Under the pieces are notes generated by a model, which did not search any database, was not told the DNA's origin, and worked only from the letters and a program-made list of their open reading frames with translations. The translations under genes and the position numbers were made by a program. A stretch of 64,000 nucleotides of DNA from Hyphomicrobiales bacterium (GTDB lineage: Bacteria > Pseudomonadota > Alphaproteobacteria > Rhizobiales > Rhizobiaceae). This document shows positions 33,172-43,052 of the stretch, piece after piece. The stretch's first letter is position 1. Each line of letters opens with the position of its first letter. The stretch is taken from the NCBI GenBank assembly GCA_900469615.1, contig UBYA01000003.1, positions 1 through 64,000 of the forward strand. Direction: 5' to 3'.

Positions 33172-33831
33172 ATGCAAGTCGGTAATGCCAGATATCTGAA
33201 GCCAGGCGATCTGCCCGAATCGGTGGTGGTCTTTCCGCTGTCCGGCGCCCTGCTGCTGCCGGGGGCGCAGCTGCCGCTCAATATCTTCGAGCCGCGCTAT
33301 CTTGCCATGTTCGATGCGGCCATCGCCGGCAACAGGCTGGTCGGCATCGTGCAGCCCGCGCTTTCCGAGCCGGCCGACTCCACGAACCTCTCGCATGTCG
33401 GCTGCCTCGGGCGCATCACCTCCATTGCCGAAACCGGCGACGGCCGCTACATCGTCGCGCTGACCGGCATATGCCGCTTCCGGCTGATGGATGAAATCAC
33501 CGGTCATCAGCCTTACCGCACGTTCCGCATCACGCCGTTCATCTCCGATCTCAAGTCGCATCACGAGGAGGATACGGTGGATCGCGCCGCGCTGCTGGCG
33601 GCTTTCCGCGCCTATCTGGAGGCCAACAAGCTGGAGGCGGATTGGGAAAGCGTCGAACGGGCCGACAACATGATGCTGGTCAACTCCCTGTCGATCATGG
33701 CGCCCTTCGATCCCGCCGAAAAACAGGCCCTTCTGGAGGCGCCGGACCTGAAGACCCGCGCCGAAACCTTCATCGCCATCGTCAAGATCGTGCTGGCCGG
33801 CTCCGGCGATACCGATTCGCTGCTGCAATAG
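33172..33831 (+). CDS. Lon N-terminal substrate-binding domain protein
   Basis: Protein of about 219 residues homologous to the N-terminal substrate-recognition domain of Lon protease, without the ATPase or protease parts. Signature segments are VFPLSGALLLPGAQLPLNIFEPRYLAMFD, read here as FPLSGALLLPG and NIFEPRYLAMF, then VGCLGRITSI and FRLMDEI. It may act as an adaptor or sensor for protein quality control, which fits the neighbouring cnoX. GGAG at 33165-33168 precedes ATG 33172. It is followed after 9 bp by the Trm112-like gene. Confidence 0.88.
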   Translation: MQVGNARYLKPGDLPESVVVFPLSGALLLPGAQLPLNIFEPRYLAMFDAAIAGNRLVGIVQPALSEPADSTNLSHVGCLGRITSIAETGDGRYIVALTGICRFRLMDEITGHQPYRTFRITPFISDLKSHHEEDTVDRAALLAAFRAYLEANKLEADWESVERADNMMLVNSLSIMAPFDPAEKQALLEAPDLKTRAETFIAIVKIVLAGSGDTDSLLQ

Positions 33832-33840
33832 GAGTTTCCG

Positions 33841-34029
33841 ATGGATGTCACCGTCAGCAAGGTGGATCCGAAATTGCTCGACCTGCTCGTCTGCCCGCTC
33901 ACCAAGGGACGGCTGAGCTACGATCGGGAAAAAGGGGAACTGATCTCGGAAAAGGCGCGGCTTGCCTATCCGATCCGCGACGGCATACCGATCATGCTGA
34001 TTTCGGAAGCGCGCCGCATCGAGGATTGA
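33841..34029 (+). CDS. Trm112/UPF0434 family small protein
   Basis: Protein of 62 residues of the YcaR/Trm112 family: [20 protein letters not shown] and [16 protein letters not shown] are the hallmarks. Only one of the zinc-binding cysteines of full Trm112 is kept, as is usual in bacterial members. Trm112 proteins activate methyltransferases. AGGAG precedes the start, 9 bp after the Lon-N stop, so the two genes form an operon. It converges with the UbiH gene, 16 bp away. Confidence 0.9.
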   Translation: MDVTVSKVDPKLLDLLVCPLTKGRLSYDREKGELISEKARLAYPIRDGIPIMLISEARRIED

Positions 34030-34045
34030 CCTCCAGCCTATTCCT

Positions 34046-35260
34046 TCAAATCGCCTCGCCGGCAAGAAGTCGCGGATTGTCCTTTGCGATCGTGCCGGCG
34101 GCTTGGCCGATGAAGAAGGATTTGAGGCTCGGCAGGCGGTCGACGAGCCCCAGCCCGAAGTCGCGGGCGATGCGAAGCGGCGTGTTGTCGTTGGAAAACA
34201 GCCGGTTCAGCACGTCCGTCGTCACCCCCATGCGGAAGGTGTCGAAGCGGCGCCAGGTCTGGTAGCGCTCGAGCGTATTGATCGAGCCGATATCGAGGCC
34301 GAGGCGGTCGGCCTCGACGATGGTTTCGGCAAGCGCCGCAACGTCCTTGAAGCCGAGATTGAGGCCCTGGCCGGAGATCGGGTGGATGCCGTGCGCGGCG
34401 TCGCCCGCCAGCGCGAAGCGCGGCGCGACGAAGGCGCGCGCCAGCGTCAGGCCCAGCGGGAAGGCGCGGCGGTCGCCGACGGTGCGCAGAGCGCCGAGCT
34501 TGTGGCCGAAGCGACGCTCCAGCTCTTCCTCGAATACCAGATCGTCCGAGGCGACCAGCCGCTCGGCATCGGGGGTGCGCTCTGTCCAGACGAGCGAGGA
34601 GCGATTGTTCTTCAGCGGCAGGATCGCGAAAGGCCCGGAGGGCAGGAAATGCTCCTCGGCACAGCCGCCATGCGGCCGCTCATGCTCGACCGTCACGACG
34701 ATGCCGGACTGGCCGTAATCCCAGTTGACCGTCTTGATGCCGGCCATGTCGCGCAGCTTGGAGCGCACGCCGTCACAGGCGACCAGTAACCGCGTTTCCA
34801 GCGTGCTGCCATCCGAGAGGGTGAGGGTGGTCTTGCTGTCGTCGGTGACGAATCCGGTGGCGCTCAGGCCATGCTTGATGGTGATGCCGAGCCGCTCGCA
34901 GGCGCCGCGCAGGGCGCCGACCATGGTGACGTTCGGCACCATATGGGCGAAGGGCTGACCTTCGGTCACTTCGCCGTCGAAGGTAAGGAAGACCGGGCGC
35001 ACGGGATCGCCGGTGCGCGAATCGGTGACGACCATGCGGGTGATCGGCTCGGCCTCCGGTGCGATTTCCTCCCAGACGCCGAGGACATCGAGCATCCTGG
35101 ATGCCGCCGCGATGATCGCCGATGCCCGCATATCCTTCTTCCATGCGGTTTCCGGGGCTGCTTCCACGATCATGACGTCGAGATGAGGGGCTGCCTGCTT
35201 GACGGCAACTGCGGCGGCAAGGCCCACATATCCGCCACCCACTACCAGCATGTCCAACAT
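34046..35260 (-). CDS. UbiH/UbiF-family FAD monooxygenase (ubiquinone hydroxylase)
   Basis: FAD-dependent aromatic hydroxylase of 404 residues. The Rossmann motif is MLVVGGGYVGLAAAVA at the N terminus, the DG motif is LVACDGVRSKLRD near residue 165, and the second FAD motif is FALAGDAAHGIHPISGQGLN near residue 285. It should hydroxylate a ubiquinone precursor ring. Which ring position cannot be told, as alphaproteobacteria use UbiL, UbiM or UbiH in different combinations. It diverges from tesB; a 16-bp perfect palindrome lies between the two starts. Confidence 0.9.
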   Translation of the reverse strand: MLDMLVVGGGYVGLAAAVAVKQAAPHLDVMIVEAAPETAWKKDMRASAIIAAASRMLDVLGVWEEIAPEAEPITRMVVTDSRTGDPVRPVFLTFDGEVTEGQPFAHMVPNVTMVGALRGACERLGITIKHGLSATGFVTDDSKTTLTLSDGSTLETRLLVACDGVRSKLRDMAGIKTVNWDYGQSGIVVTVEHERPHGGCAEEHFLPSGPFAILPLKNNRSSLVWTERTPDAERLVASDDLVFEEELERRFGHKLGALRTVGDRRAFPLGLTLARAFVAPRFALAGDAAHGIHPISGQGLNLGFKDVAALAETIVEADRLGLDIGSINTLERYQTWRRFDTFRMGVTTDVLNRLFSNDNTPLRIARDFGLGLVDRLPSLKSFFIGQAAGTIAKDNPRLLAGEAI

Positions 35261-35305
35261 AGCGCTTCCCTGTGTCTTACTATCGTGTGTTCTACTATCA
35301 CGTCC

Positions 35306-35321
35306 TGCTCTATATAGAGCA
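35306..35321. promoter_or_regulatory. Perfect 16-bp palindrome between ubiH and tesB
   Basis: TGCTCTATATAGAGCA reads the same on both strands. It lies 46 bp upstream of ubiH (start 35260) and 38 bp upstream of tesB (start 35359), a good place for a shared operator. Alternatively, its central TATATA may be part of a promoter -10 element. Confidence 0.5.
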
Positions 35322-35358
35322 TCCCGTTGGCTGTTCCTACCATTGGAGTTCAAGCAAA

Positions 35359-36243
35359 ATGTCGCGAGAGACCGAGAAACCCACCCCGATGGAAACCGTG
35401 CTTGCGACGCTCGATCTGGAAACGATCGAAATGAACCTGTTTCGCGGCAACAGCCCGCAGGTCGGCTGGCAGCGCGTTTTCGGCGGGCAGGTCATCGGAC
35501 AAGCGCTGATGGCGGCGCAGAGGACGGTCGAAGGCGATCGGTTCGCGCATTCTCTGCATGCCTATTTCATGCTGCCGGGCGATCCCTCGGTTCCGATCCT
35601 CTATCAGGTCGACCGGCTGCGCGACGGCTCCAGCTTCAACACGCGGCGCGTGCTCGCGGTCCAGCACGGCAAGGCGATCTTTGCGCTGACGGCGTCCTTC
35701 CAGGTCGACGAACCCGGCTTCGATCATCAGGGCGACATGCCCGGCGTGCCGATGCCGGAGGAACTGATGGACGAAGAGCAGATCAAGCAGCGCTACCTCG
35801 CCCATGCGCCCGAGAACGTGCGTCGTTACTGGGAGCGCAGGCGGGCGATCGAAATCAGGCCCGTCTCGATCGAGAGCTATTTCTCGCGCTCGCAACCGAG
35901 CCAGCGGCAAAACATCTGGGTCCGGCTGACCGGGCCGGTTCCGGACGACCGGCTCTACAGGAATGCCGTGCTCGCCTATCTCTCGGACATGACGCTGCTC
36001 GATGTTGCCCTGAACGCGCATGGCACATCGGTTCTGGACCCGAGCGTCCAGGTGGCGAGCCTCGACCATGCCATGTGGTTCCATCGCCCGTTCAAGCTGG
36101 ACGACTGGCTGCTCTACAGCCAGGAGAGCCCCAGCGCGTCCGGCGCGCGCGGATTTACGCGCGGCAGCCTGTTTACGCGATCCGGTGTCCTGATTGCGTC
36201 GGTGGCGCAGGAAGGCCTGATTCGTAAAAAGGCAAATGATTAA
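35359..36243 (+). CDS. tesB: Acyl-CoA thioesterase II
   Basis: Protein of 294 residues with two hot-dog domains. N-terminal segments VFGGQVIGQALMAAQRTV and HSLHAYFMLPGDPSVPI and the C-terminal SLDHAMWFHRPFKLDDW and GFTRGSLFTRSG (with the catalytic Asp/Gln/Thr set of TesB) are clear. It hydrolyses medium- and long-chain acyl-CoA esters in the cytoplasm. GGAG lies ten bases before the ATG at 35359; the frame upstream extends into the palindrome region and lacks similarity. Single gene; an AT-rich nitrogen-control region follows. Confidence 0.92.
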   Translation: MSRETEKPTPMETVLATLDLETIEMNLFRGNSPQVGWQRVFGGQVIGQALMAAQRTVEGDRFAHSLHAYFMLPGDPSVPILYQVDRLRDGSSFNTRRVLAVQHGKAIFALTASFQVDEPGFDHQGDMPGVPMPEELMDEEQIKQRYLAHAPENVRRYWERRRAIEIRPVSIESYFSRSQPSQRQNIWVRLTGPVPDDRLYRNAVLAYLSDMTLLDVALNAHGTSVLDPSVQVASLDHAMWFHRPFKLDDWLLYSQESPSASGARGFTRGSLFTRSGVLIASVAQEGLIRKKAND

Positions 36244-36265
36244 ATAAGCGGCAAACTTGGTAATT

Positions 36266-36282
36266 TGCACTTTATTTGTGCT
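36266..36282. promoter_or_regulatory. NtrC-like binding site
   Basis: TGCAC-TTTATTT-GTGCT is a near-palindrome that fits the NtrC pattern TGCAC-N7-GTGCA with one mismatch. It lies about 100 bp upstream of the sigma54-like promoter of glnK, the usual enhancer position. Confidence 0.6.
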
Positions 36283-36352
36283 GCTCGCGCGGCGCGAAAT
36301 GCCGTTTTGTTGGATGTCTCCAATAAATCATTTATATTTCAATAGGTTATAA

Positions 36353-36808
<456 letters not shown>

Positions 36809-36835
36809 GACACGGCGGATCAGGGAGTTATTTGC

Positions 36836-38191
36836 ATGTCATTTTCCAAGCTTTCCTCCACCTTCGCACGGGTGGGCGCGCTTTCTGCGGCCGTGCTTGC
36901 GCCGGCGATCGCCTTTGCGCAGGACGCGACGTCTGCCGCCGCTGCCGCTCCGGTTCCGGACAAGGGCGACACCGCGTTCATGTTCATCTCCACCATTCTC
37001 GTGCTCTTCATGCTCGTGCCGGGTCTTGCCCTGTTCTACGGCGGTCTCGTGCGTTCGAAGAACATGCTCTCCGTGCTGATGCAGTGCACCATGGTCGGCG
37101 CGGTGGTGATGATCCTCTGGGTTCTCTACGGCTATTCCTTCGCCTTCGGCGGCAGCACGAGCCCCTATTGGGGCGGTACGGCCAAGATGTTCCTGTCGGG
37201 CGTTTCGACCTCGACCACGGCCGCGACCTTCTCCAAGGGCGTCGTCATTCCTGAATTCATCTTCATGCTGTTCCAGATGACCTTTGCCGCCATCACGCCG
37301 GCCCTGATCATCGGCGCCTTTGCCGAGCGCATCAAGTTCGGTGCAGCCGTGCTGTTCTGCGCGCTGTGGGCGACCTTCGTCTATTTCCCGATCGCCCACA
37401 TGGTCTGGGATTCCAACGGCATGCTGTTCAAGATGGGCGCGCTCGACTTCGCGGGCGGCACCGTCGTTCATATCAATGCCGGGATCGCCGGCTTCGTCGG
37501 CGCCATTCTCGTCGGCAAGCGCGTCGGCTTCGGCAAGGACATGATGGCTCCGCATTCCATGACGCTGACCATGGTCGGCGCATCCATGCTCTGGGTCGGT
37601 TGGTTCGGCTTCAACGCCGGTTCGAACCTCGAAGCTTCCGGCGGCGCAATGCTCGCGACCGCCAACACCTTCGTCGCAACCGCGGCCGCCATCATCTCCT
37701 GGTCGCTGGTCGAAACCTTCACCCGCGGCAAAGCCTCCATGCTGGGCGGCGCTTCGGGCATGGTCGCCGGTCTCGTCGCCATCACGCCTGCCGCCGGTAT
37801 CGCCGGTCCGATGGGCGCGATCGTCATGGGCCTCATCGTTTCTCCGCTGTGCTACTTCTTCGTCTCGGTCGTGAAGAACAAGTTCGGCTATGACGATACG
37901 GCCGACGTCTTCGGCGTGCATTGCATCGGCGGCATCTTCGGAGCCATCGCGACCGGCGTCTTCGCCAGCGCCTCGCTTGGCGGCGTCGGCTATGCCGACG
38001 GCGTGACCATGGGCAGCCAGGTGGTCGTGCAGCTGACCGCCGTCGTCACCACCATTCTGTGGTGCGGTATCGGCTCTGCGATCCTCTACAAGATCGTGGA
38101 CCTGATCATGGGCTTGCGTGTGACGACCGAAGCCGAGCGCGAAGGCCTCGACCTCGCCTCCCACGGCGAAGCCGCCTACCACAATTCCTGA
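36836..38191 (+). CDS. amtB: Ammonium transporter AmtB
   Basis: Membrane transporter of 451 residues. A signal-peptide-like N terminus (cleavage near AIAFAQ) is followed by eleven predicted helices. Signature parts are FYGGLVRSKNMLSVLMQ, the periplasmic Trp/Phe gate region, the pore His pair in DFAGGTVVHINAG and GVHCIGGIFG, and DDTADVFGVHC. GGGAG precedes ATG 36836. It moves ammonium into the cell and is gated by GlnK, encoded immediately upstream. A strong terminator follows at 38276-38303. Confidence 0.97.
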   Translation: MSFSKLSSTFARVGALSAAVLAPAIAFAQDATSAAAAAPVPDKGDTAFMFISTILVLFMLVPGLALFYGGLVRSKNMLSVLMQCTMVGAVVMILWVLYGYSFAFGGSTSPYWGGTAKMFLSGVSTSTTAATFSKGVVIPEFIFMLFQMTFAAITPALIIGAFAERIKFGAAVLFCALWATFVYFPIAHMVWDSNGMLFKMGALDFAGGTVVHINAGIAGFVGAILVGKRVGFGKDMMAPHSMTLTMVGASMLWVGWFGFNAGSNLEASGGAMLATANTFVATAAAIISWSLVETFTRGKASMLGGASGMVAGLVAITPAAGIAGPMGAIVMGLIVSPLCYFFVSVVKNKFGYDDTADVFGVHCIGGIFGAIATGVFASASLGGVGYADGVTMGSQVVVQLTAVVTTILWCGIGSAILYKIVDLIMGLRVTTEAEREGLDLASHGEAAYHNS

Positions 38192-38275
38192 TGCGAGCTT
38201 GCGATGCCGGAGCGCGGTCTCCGGCATCGCCGAACGTCCCGTCGCGGCCGGTTTCATCGCAGACAGGCCGCTTTT

Positions 38276-38303
38276 GGCCCGAACCCCGGTTCGGGCCCTT
38301 TTT
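38276..38303 (+). terminator. Rho-independent terminator of glnK-amtB
   Basis: GGCCCGAAC (38276-38284) pairs with GTTCGGGCC (38289-38297) across a CCCG loop, followed by CTTTTT. It is 85 bp after the amtB stop on the same strand. The remaining spacer to ftsK shows nothing else clear. Confidence 0.88.
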
Positions 38304-38464
38304 GTCTGCGGGGCAATAATCCCGCCGCGACGCCAAAGACCTGTCGGTTGGCGCGCATGGTTAACATGGCATTAACCCTCCTCTGATTAGGTAGCTCTAA
38401 CCTGCCGGCGAGTGGGCATCGACCGATTCGCTTGCGCTATCGACAAGGAACGGGGCTGGATATC

Positions 38465-41143
38465 ATGGGCAGAAGCAATTCGGCGGCGTTGAGCGGTCGC
38501 CCCGACCGTTTATCGCTATCGAGTGTAGTTTGGCGTCAGGTCAAGGGCCTGACAGGCTTCGCGGTGCTGTTCCTGCTGGCGCTCGCCGCCGCGGCGCTGG
38601 GCACCTGGAACGTCATGGACCCCAGCTATTCCTACGCGACAGCTAACGCGCCGACCAACCTGCTCGGTTTTCCGGGCGCCGCCTTTGCCGACCTCATGAT
38701 GCAGTCGCTCGGCCTTGCCTCGGTTCTGGCATTGCTGCCCGTCGCTGCCTGGGCTTTGGCGCTGATTACCAACCGCAAGCTTCATCGCGTGCCCTCCCGT
38801 CTCGGCGCCTGGATCGGCGGCTGCATCGTCGCAGCCGGCTCCATCGCCTGCTTCCCGGCGCCGCCCACATGGCCGATTCCGAACGGCATCGGCGGCGTGA
38901 TCGGCGATCTTCTGCTGCGCCTTCCGGCCCTCTTCATCGGCACTTATCCGAGCGGCGTCGTGGCCACGGTCATCGGCTCGGTTCTCGCCATTCCGGCCAT
39001 CTGGCTCATGCTCTTCGCCTCCGGCGTCATCGGCGAAAACCTCGTGGAAGACGCGGATGAGGATGATGGCGAATACGAGGAGACCCGCAGCCGCGCCCGC
39101 CGGGTGGGCGACGAGGACGAGGATGACGACCGCGGCGGCTTCCTGGCCAACTTTATGGCTTTCGGCGCCGTCATGCATGCCTGGTACAACACGCAGGCCC
39201 GCGTTCGCCGCCTGTTCGGCATGGGGCCGCGCAAGCGCCGCGACCACGCCTTCGATGCGCCCTATGATTTCAACGATGACGAATTCGGGACGCTGAACGA
39301 GCCCGTGCGCGCCAAGGCGCCTGTCGCTCGCGGCGATCGTCTCGAGCCGTCCATGGATGCTCCCGCGGCCCGCCGCGTCGTTTCCGCCCCCTCGATCAGC
39401 CTTGGCGACGACGAGGATGATGACGAGGATTCGCTTTATGATCGCGATCCGCGTCGTCCGGCCGATATCCTGCCCGACGACGAGGACGAGGATTGGCCGC
39501 TGACGGCCTCCGCATCGAAGGGGGCAGCCGCCGGCCATCGCGTCATTCCGGCCGCGCCGCGTCCGAAGCCGGGCGCGCGCGCCGAGCGCGAGGCGCAGAC
39601 CTCCTTCATCCGTCCCTATGGCTTCCAGCTTCCGGCCGTTCACCTGCTCGCCGAACCGAAGGCCGTTGCCCGCGATGCGACGCTCTCGGCCGATGCGCTG
39701 GAACAGAATGCCCGCATGCTCGAAGGCGTGCTGGAGGATTTCGGCGTCAAGGGCGAGATCATCCATGTCCGTCCCGGCCCCGTCGTCACGCTTTACGAGC
39801 TGGAGCCGGCGCCCGGCATCAAGTCCTCCCGCGTCATCGGCCTTGCCGACGATATCGCTCGCTCGATGAGCGCGATCGCCGCCCGTGTCGCCGTCGTTCC
39901 CGGCCGCAATGCCATCGGCATCGAATTGCCGAACTCGACGCGCGAGACGGTCTATCTGCGCGAACTCATCGCCAGCCGCGATTTCGAGGCCTCCAAGGCG
40001 AAACTCGCCATGGCGCTCGGCAAGACGATCGGCGGCGAGCCCGTCATCGCCGATCTCGCCAAGATGCCGCATCTGCTCGTTGCCGGCACCACCGGCTCGG
40101 GCAAGTCCGTCGCCATCAACACGATGATCCTGTCGCTGCTCTATCGCCTGACGCCGGAACAATGCCGCCTGATCATGATCGACCCGAAGATGCTGGAACT
40201 GTCGGTCTATGACGGCATCCCGCACCTGCTGTCGCCCGTCGTCACCGATCCGAAGAAGGCCGTCGTCGCGCTCAAATGGACCGTCCGCGAGATGGAAGAG
40301 CGCTACAAGAAGATGTCGAAGATCGGCGTGCGCAACATCGACGGCTTCAACAGCCGCGTCGAGCAGGCCGTGGCCAAGGGCGAGGCGATCAGCCGCACGG
40401 TGCAGACCGGCTTCGACCGCCAGACCGGCGAGGCGATCTACGAGACGGAAGAGTTCGACCTGAAGCCGATGCCCTATATCGTCGTCATTATCGACGAAAT
40501 GGCCGACCTGATGATGGTCGCCGGCAAGGATATCGAAGGCGCGGTGCAGCGCCTTGCACAGATGGCGCGCGCCGCCGGCATCCATGTCATCATGGCGACG
40601 CAGCGCCCCTCGGTCGACGTCATCACCGGCACGATCAAGGCGAACTTCCCGACACGCATCTCCTTCCAGGTGACGTCGAAGATCGACAGCCGCACCATCC
40701 TCGGCGAGCAGGGAGCCGAACAGCTGCTCGGCATGGGCGACATGCTCTATATGGCCGGCGGCGGGCGCATCCAGCGCGTCCATGGGCCGTTCGTCGCCGA
40801 CGGTGAGGTGGAGGATATCGTCGCCTATCTGAAGACGCAGGGCGCGCCGCAATATCTCGATGCGATCACCGCCGATGACGACGAGGATGACGACGACGGG
40901 CATGGTCCGGCAGGCACCTCCAATCTTTCCGATTCGGAGGACCCGTACGATCAGGCGGTCGCGATCGTCCTGCGCGACGGCAAGGCTTCGACCTCCTATA
41001 TCCAGCGCCGTCTCGGGATCGGCTACAACCGGGCCGCTTCCCTGATCGAGCGCATGGAGCAGGAGGGCGTGATCGGCCCGGCCAACCACGCCGGCAAGCG
41101 TGAAATTCTCGTTCCCACCGAGGCGGATATTCTGGATCGCTGA
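38465..41143 (+). CDS. ftsK: DNA translocase FtsK
   Basis: Septum-located DNA pump of 892 residues. Four membrane helices occupy about residues 25-205, followed by a short, very acidic linker (about 205-350, with DEDEDDDRG and DDEDDDEDS) and the motor domain: Walker A GTTGSGKS near 540-547, Walker [13 protein letters not shown] near 672, and [13 protein letters not shown]. The C-terminal gamma domain ([20 protein letters not shown]) recognises KOPS sites. It moves chromosome ends through the division site and activates XerCD at dif. The start at 38465 is preferred, although an AAGGAA site lies rather far upstream. Confidence 0.95.
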   Translation: MGRSNSAALSGRPDRLSLSSVVWRQVKGLTGFAVLFLLALAAAALGTWNVMDPSYSYATANAPTNLLGFPGAAFADLMMQSLGLASVLALLPVAAWALALITNRKLHRVPSRLGAWIGGCIVAAGSIACFPAPPTWPIPNGIGGVIGDLLLRLPALFIGTYPSGVVATVIGSVLAIPAIWLMLFASGVIGENLVEDADEDDGEYEETRSRARRVGDEDEDDDRGGFLANFMAFGAVMHAWYNTQARVRRLFGMGPRKRRDHAFDAPYDFNDDEFGTLNEPVRAKAPVARGDRLEPSMDAPAARRVVSAPSISLGDDEDDDEDSLYDRDPRRPADILPDDEDEDWPLTASASKGAAAGHRVIPAAPRPKPGARAEREAQTSFIRPYGFQLPAVHLLAEPKAVARDATLSADALEQNARMLEGVLEDFGVKGEIIHVRPGPVVTLYELEPAPGIKSSRVIGLADDIARSMSAIAARVAVVPGRNAIGIELPNSTRETVYLRELIASRDFEASKAKLAMALGKTIGGEPVIADLAKMPHLLVAGTTGSGKSVAINTMILSLLYRLTPEQCRLIMIDPKMLELSVYDGIPHLLSPVVTDPKKAVVALKWTVREMEERYKKMSKIGVRNIDGFNSRVEQAVAKGEAISRTVQTGFDRQTGEAIYETEEFDLKPMPYIVVIIDEMADLMMVAGKDIEGAVQRLAQMARAAGIHVIMATQRPSVDVITGTIKANFPTRISFQVTSKIDSRTILGEQGAEQLLGMGDMLYMAGGGRIQRVHGPFVADGEVEDIVAYLKTQGAPQYLDAITADDDEDDDDGHGPAGTSNLSDSEDPYDQAVAIVLRDGKASTSYIQRRLGIGYNRAASLIERMEQEGVIGPANHAGKREILVPTEADILDR

Positions 41144-41277
41144 GACGATCCGTCTTTTCGTCTTGCAGATCGCCTATGTTCAGCGAAATTTGATCGCGGC
41201 CCACAACCGGCCAGGGGCCGCTGCGCCATGAAGACGCCGATTTTGCGCGCCATGGACAAAGCATGAAGGAGAATTCG

Positions 41278-41928
41278 ATGACCAAGTTCGATGCGCAGCC
41301 GTTCAACCGATTGTCCCTGACCCGCCGGCATTTCCTCGGCGCCGTGGTCGCGGCCGGTGCGGCTGGCGCTCTGCCGGTTTCGGCCCTTGCGCAGGCACAG
41401 GCAGCCGCCCTCAACCCCAACATCGCCCAGGCGATCGCCGATCATTTCTCGTCCATCAAGACGATGAAGGGCGGCTTCCTGCAGATCGGGCCGCGCGGCG
41501 ATCAGATGAGCGGCGCATTCTTCATCCAGCGTCCCGGCAAGATGCGCTTCAACTACGATCCGCCGTCCCGCATGCGCGTGATCTGCGACGGCAACAACGT
41601 GCAGGTCATCAACGACCAGACGCAGACGCGCAACATGTATCAGCTGTCGAAGACGCCGCTCAGCCTGCTGCTTGCCAACAAGATCGACCTGTCCGCCGAT
41701 ATGGTGCGCAATGTCGATTCGCAGCCGGATCTCACCAAGATCACGCTCGGCAACCGCACCGTCTTCGGTGATTCCACCATTACGATGATCTTCGATTCGA
41801 AAAGCTACGATCTGCGCCAATGGACCGTGATAGATCCGCAAGGCAAGACGACGGATGTCATCATCAATAACGTGAAAACCAATCTCGCCTTCGACGACAG
41901 CGTCTTCCGTATCGACTATACGCGCTGA
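41278..41928 (+). CDS. LolA-like outer-membrane lipoprotein carrier with twin-arginine leader
   Basis: Protein of 216 residues of the LolA/LppC-type superfamily: MKGGFLQIGPRGDQMSGAFF and RPGKMRFNYDPPSRMRVICDG are typical. In place of a plain Sec signal, the leader reads LTRRHFLGAVVAAGAAGALP, a twin-arginine pattern ending near SALAQA. LolA shuttles lipoproteins from LolCDE to the outer membrane. AAGGAG lies five to eight bases before ATG 41278. It follows ftsK by 134 bp, the usual order in this group, and is closed by a terminator at 41955-41978. Confidence 0.85.
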   Translation: MTKFDAQPFNRLSLTRRHFLGAVVAAGAAGALPVSALAQAQAAALNPNIAQAIADHFSSIKTMKGGFLQIGPRGDQMSGAFFIQRPGKMRFNYDPPSRMRVICDGNNVQVINDQTQTRNMYQLSKTPLSLLLANKIDLSADMVRNVDSQPDLTKITLGNRTVFGDSTITMIFDSKSYDLRQWTVIDPQGKTTDVIINNVKTNLAFDDSVFRIDYTR

Positions 41929-41954
41929 TCAACGCCTGCCGTTTGACCTTGGGT

Positions 41955-41978
41955 AAGCGCCGAATGGCGCTTTTCTTT
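41955..41978 (+). terminator. Terminator of lolA-like gene
   Basis: AAGCGCC (41955-41961), loop GAAT, GGCGCTT (41966-41972), then a T-rich tail TTTTCTTT. It is 26 bp after the stop. Confidence 0.85.
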
Positions 41979-42010
41979 CCGCCTCCGCCGGTCTAAAGCC
42001 TTAACCGACT

Positions 42011-42049
42011 GGAGGGGTCGGGCGCTTCGCAGAATCGCCCGACCCCTCC
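42011..42049. repeat. Long perfect inverted repeat before xth
   Basis: GGAGGGGTCGGGCG (42011-42024) and CGCCCGACCCCTCC (42036-42049) form a perfect 14-bp stem with an 11-base loop. Neither side has a T-run, so it is not a simple terminator; it lies between the lolA terminator and the hairpin repeat at 42064. Confidence 0.6.
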
Positions 42050-42063
42050 CGCTGTCTGTTTGA

Positions 42064-42113
42064 CGCAACTCCGGGTAGGAAGCTGCTACGCACTTTTCCT
42101 GAGGTTGCGATAA
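42064..42113. repeat. Rhizobial intergenic hairpin repeat, copy 2
   Basis: CGCAACTCC at the left and GAGGTTGCG at the right (ending 42109) enclose GCTACGCACTTTTCCT, which matches the core of copy 1 (GCTATGCACTTTTCCT). It ends 21 bp before the xth start. Confidence 0.6.
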
Positions 42114-42129
42114 GGAAAAGGCTTGGGGC

Positions 42130-42933
42130 ATGGGATTCTCGATCGCGACCTGGAACATCAACTCGGTGCGGCTGCGCATGCCCATCGTCGAGCAGTTCGT
42201 CATGCAGGCCCGGCCCGACATCCTCTGCCTGCAGGAAACCAAGGTCCCGAACGAGCTTTTTCCCTATGCTCCCCTGCGTGCCCTTGGCTACGAGCATATC
42301 ATCATCCATGGCCAGAAGGGCTATCACGGCGTGGCGATCGCCTCGCGCATTCCGCTGACCGAGGATCACCGGCAGGACTATTGCAATGTCGGCGACAGCA
42401 GGCATATCTCGGCAATCTTCGAGCGCGGCGGCCGGCGCATCCGCCTGCATAATTTCTACGTTCCGGCCGGCGGCGACGAACCGGATCGCGCGATCAACCC
42501 AAAATTCGGCCACAAGCTCGATTTCATCGAGGAGATGAAGCGGCTGCATGCGAACGCCGAGCAGAACACCTCGGCGATCCTCGTCGGCGACCTCAACATC
42601 GCACCGCTGGAGCATGACGTCTGGTCGCACAAGCAGCTCCTGAAGATCGTCAGCCATACGCCGGTCGAGACCGATGGCCTGATCGAGGTCATGAAGCGCG
42701 GCGCCTGGCTCGACCTGATGCGCCAGCAGGTGCCGGCAAACGAGAAGCTCTATACGTGGTGGAGCTACCGCGCCAAGGATTGGGAGGCTGCCGACCGAGG
42801 CCGTCGTCTCGATCACATCTGGTCGTCCTCCGATCTCGGCCCGCTATTGCAGCGGATCGATATCCTCAAGGCGGCGCGCGGCTGGGATCGCCCGTCCGAC
42901 CATGTGCCTGTGACGGCGCATTTCAATCTCTGA
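42130..42933 (+). CDS. xth: Exodeoxyribonuclease III / AP endonuclease
   Basis: Nuclease of 267 residues of the ExoIII family: IATWNINSVRLR (metal-binding Asn), CLQETKV (catalytic Glu), LVGDLNIAP (Asp/Asn), and RRLDHIWSS with RPSDHVPV (Asp-His pair) at the end. It cleaves at abasic sites and removes 3' blocks in base-excision repair. The length is typical. ATG 42130 is the only sensible start. It is a single gene flanked by two copies of an intergenic repeat. Confidence 0.93.
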   Translation: MGFSIATWNINSVRLRMPIVEQFVMQARPDILCLQETKVPNELFPYAPLRALGYEHIIIHGQKGYHGVAIASRIPLTEDHRQDYCNVGDSRHISAIFERGGRRIRLHNFYVPAGGDEPDRAINPKFGHKLDFIEEMKRLHANAEQNTSAILVGDLNIAPLEHDVWSHKQLLKIVSHTPVETDGLIEVMKRGAWLDLMRQQVPANEKLYTWWSYRAKDWEAADRGRRLDHIWSSSDLGPLLQRIDILKAARGWDRPSDHVPVTAHFNL

Positions 42934-43003
42934 AGAGGTTGAAGATATTAGGGTCTTTCCGCTTTTCTTCGAAACGCGGAAACGCTCCAACCGTTTATTT
43001 TCA

Positions 43004-43052
43004 CGCAATTCCGGGCGGAGACGTGCAAGGCGCTTTTCGGGCGGTGCTCTAG
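43004..43052. repeat. Rhizobial intergenic hairpin repeat, copy 3 (degenerate)
   Basis: CGCAATTCCGGGCGGAGACG followed by CGCTTTTCGGG and ending GTGCTCTAG. It shares the left arm and the CTAG end with copy 1. The CTA at 43049-43051 is the stop codon (minus strand) of the cyclic-nucleotide-binding protein gene, so the repeat supplies that gene's end. Confidence 0.5.

Noticed and set aside
36839..38257. 472-codon minus-strand frame opposite amtB
   Set aside because: Shadow of amtB with biased His/Asp/Arg content and no domain.
38516..41089. 857-codon open frame on the minus strand opposite ftsK
   Set aside because: It mirrors the ftsK reading frame, is rich in Arg, His and Asp in a low-complexity way, and has no recognisable domain; long antisense frames are common in GC-rich DNA.
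42011..42049. Terminator call for the 14-bp inverted repeat before xth
   Set aside because: There is no T-run on either side, and lolA already has its own terminator upstream; it is kept only as an inverted repeat.
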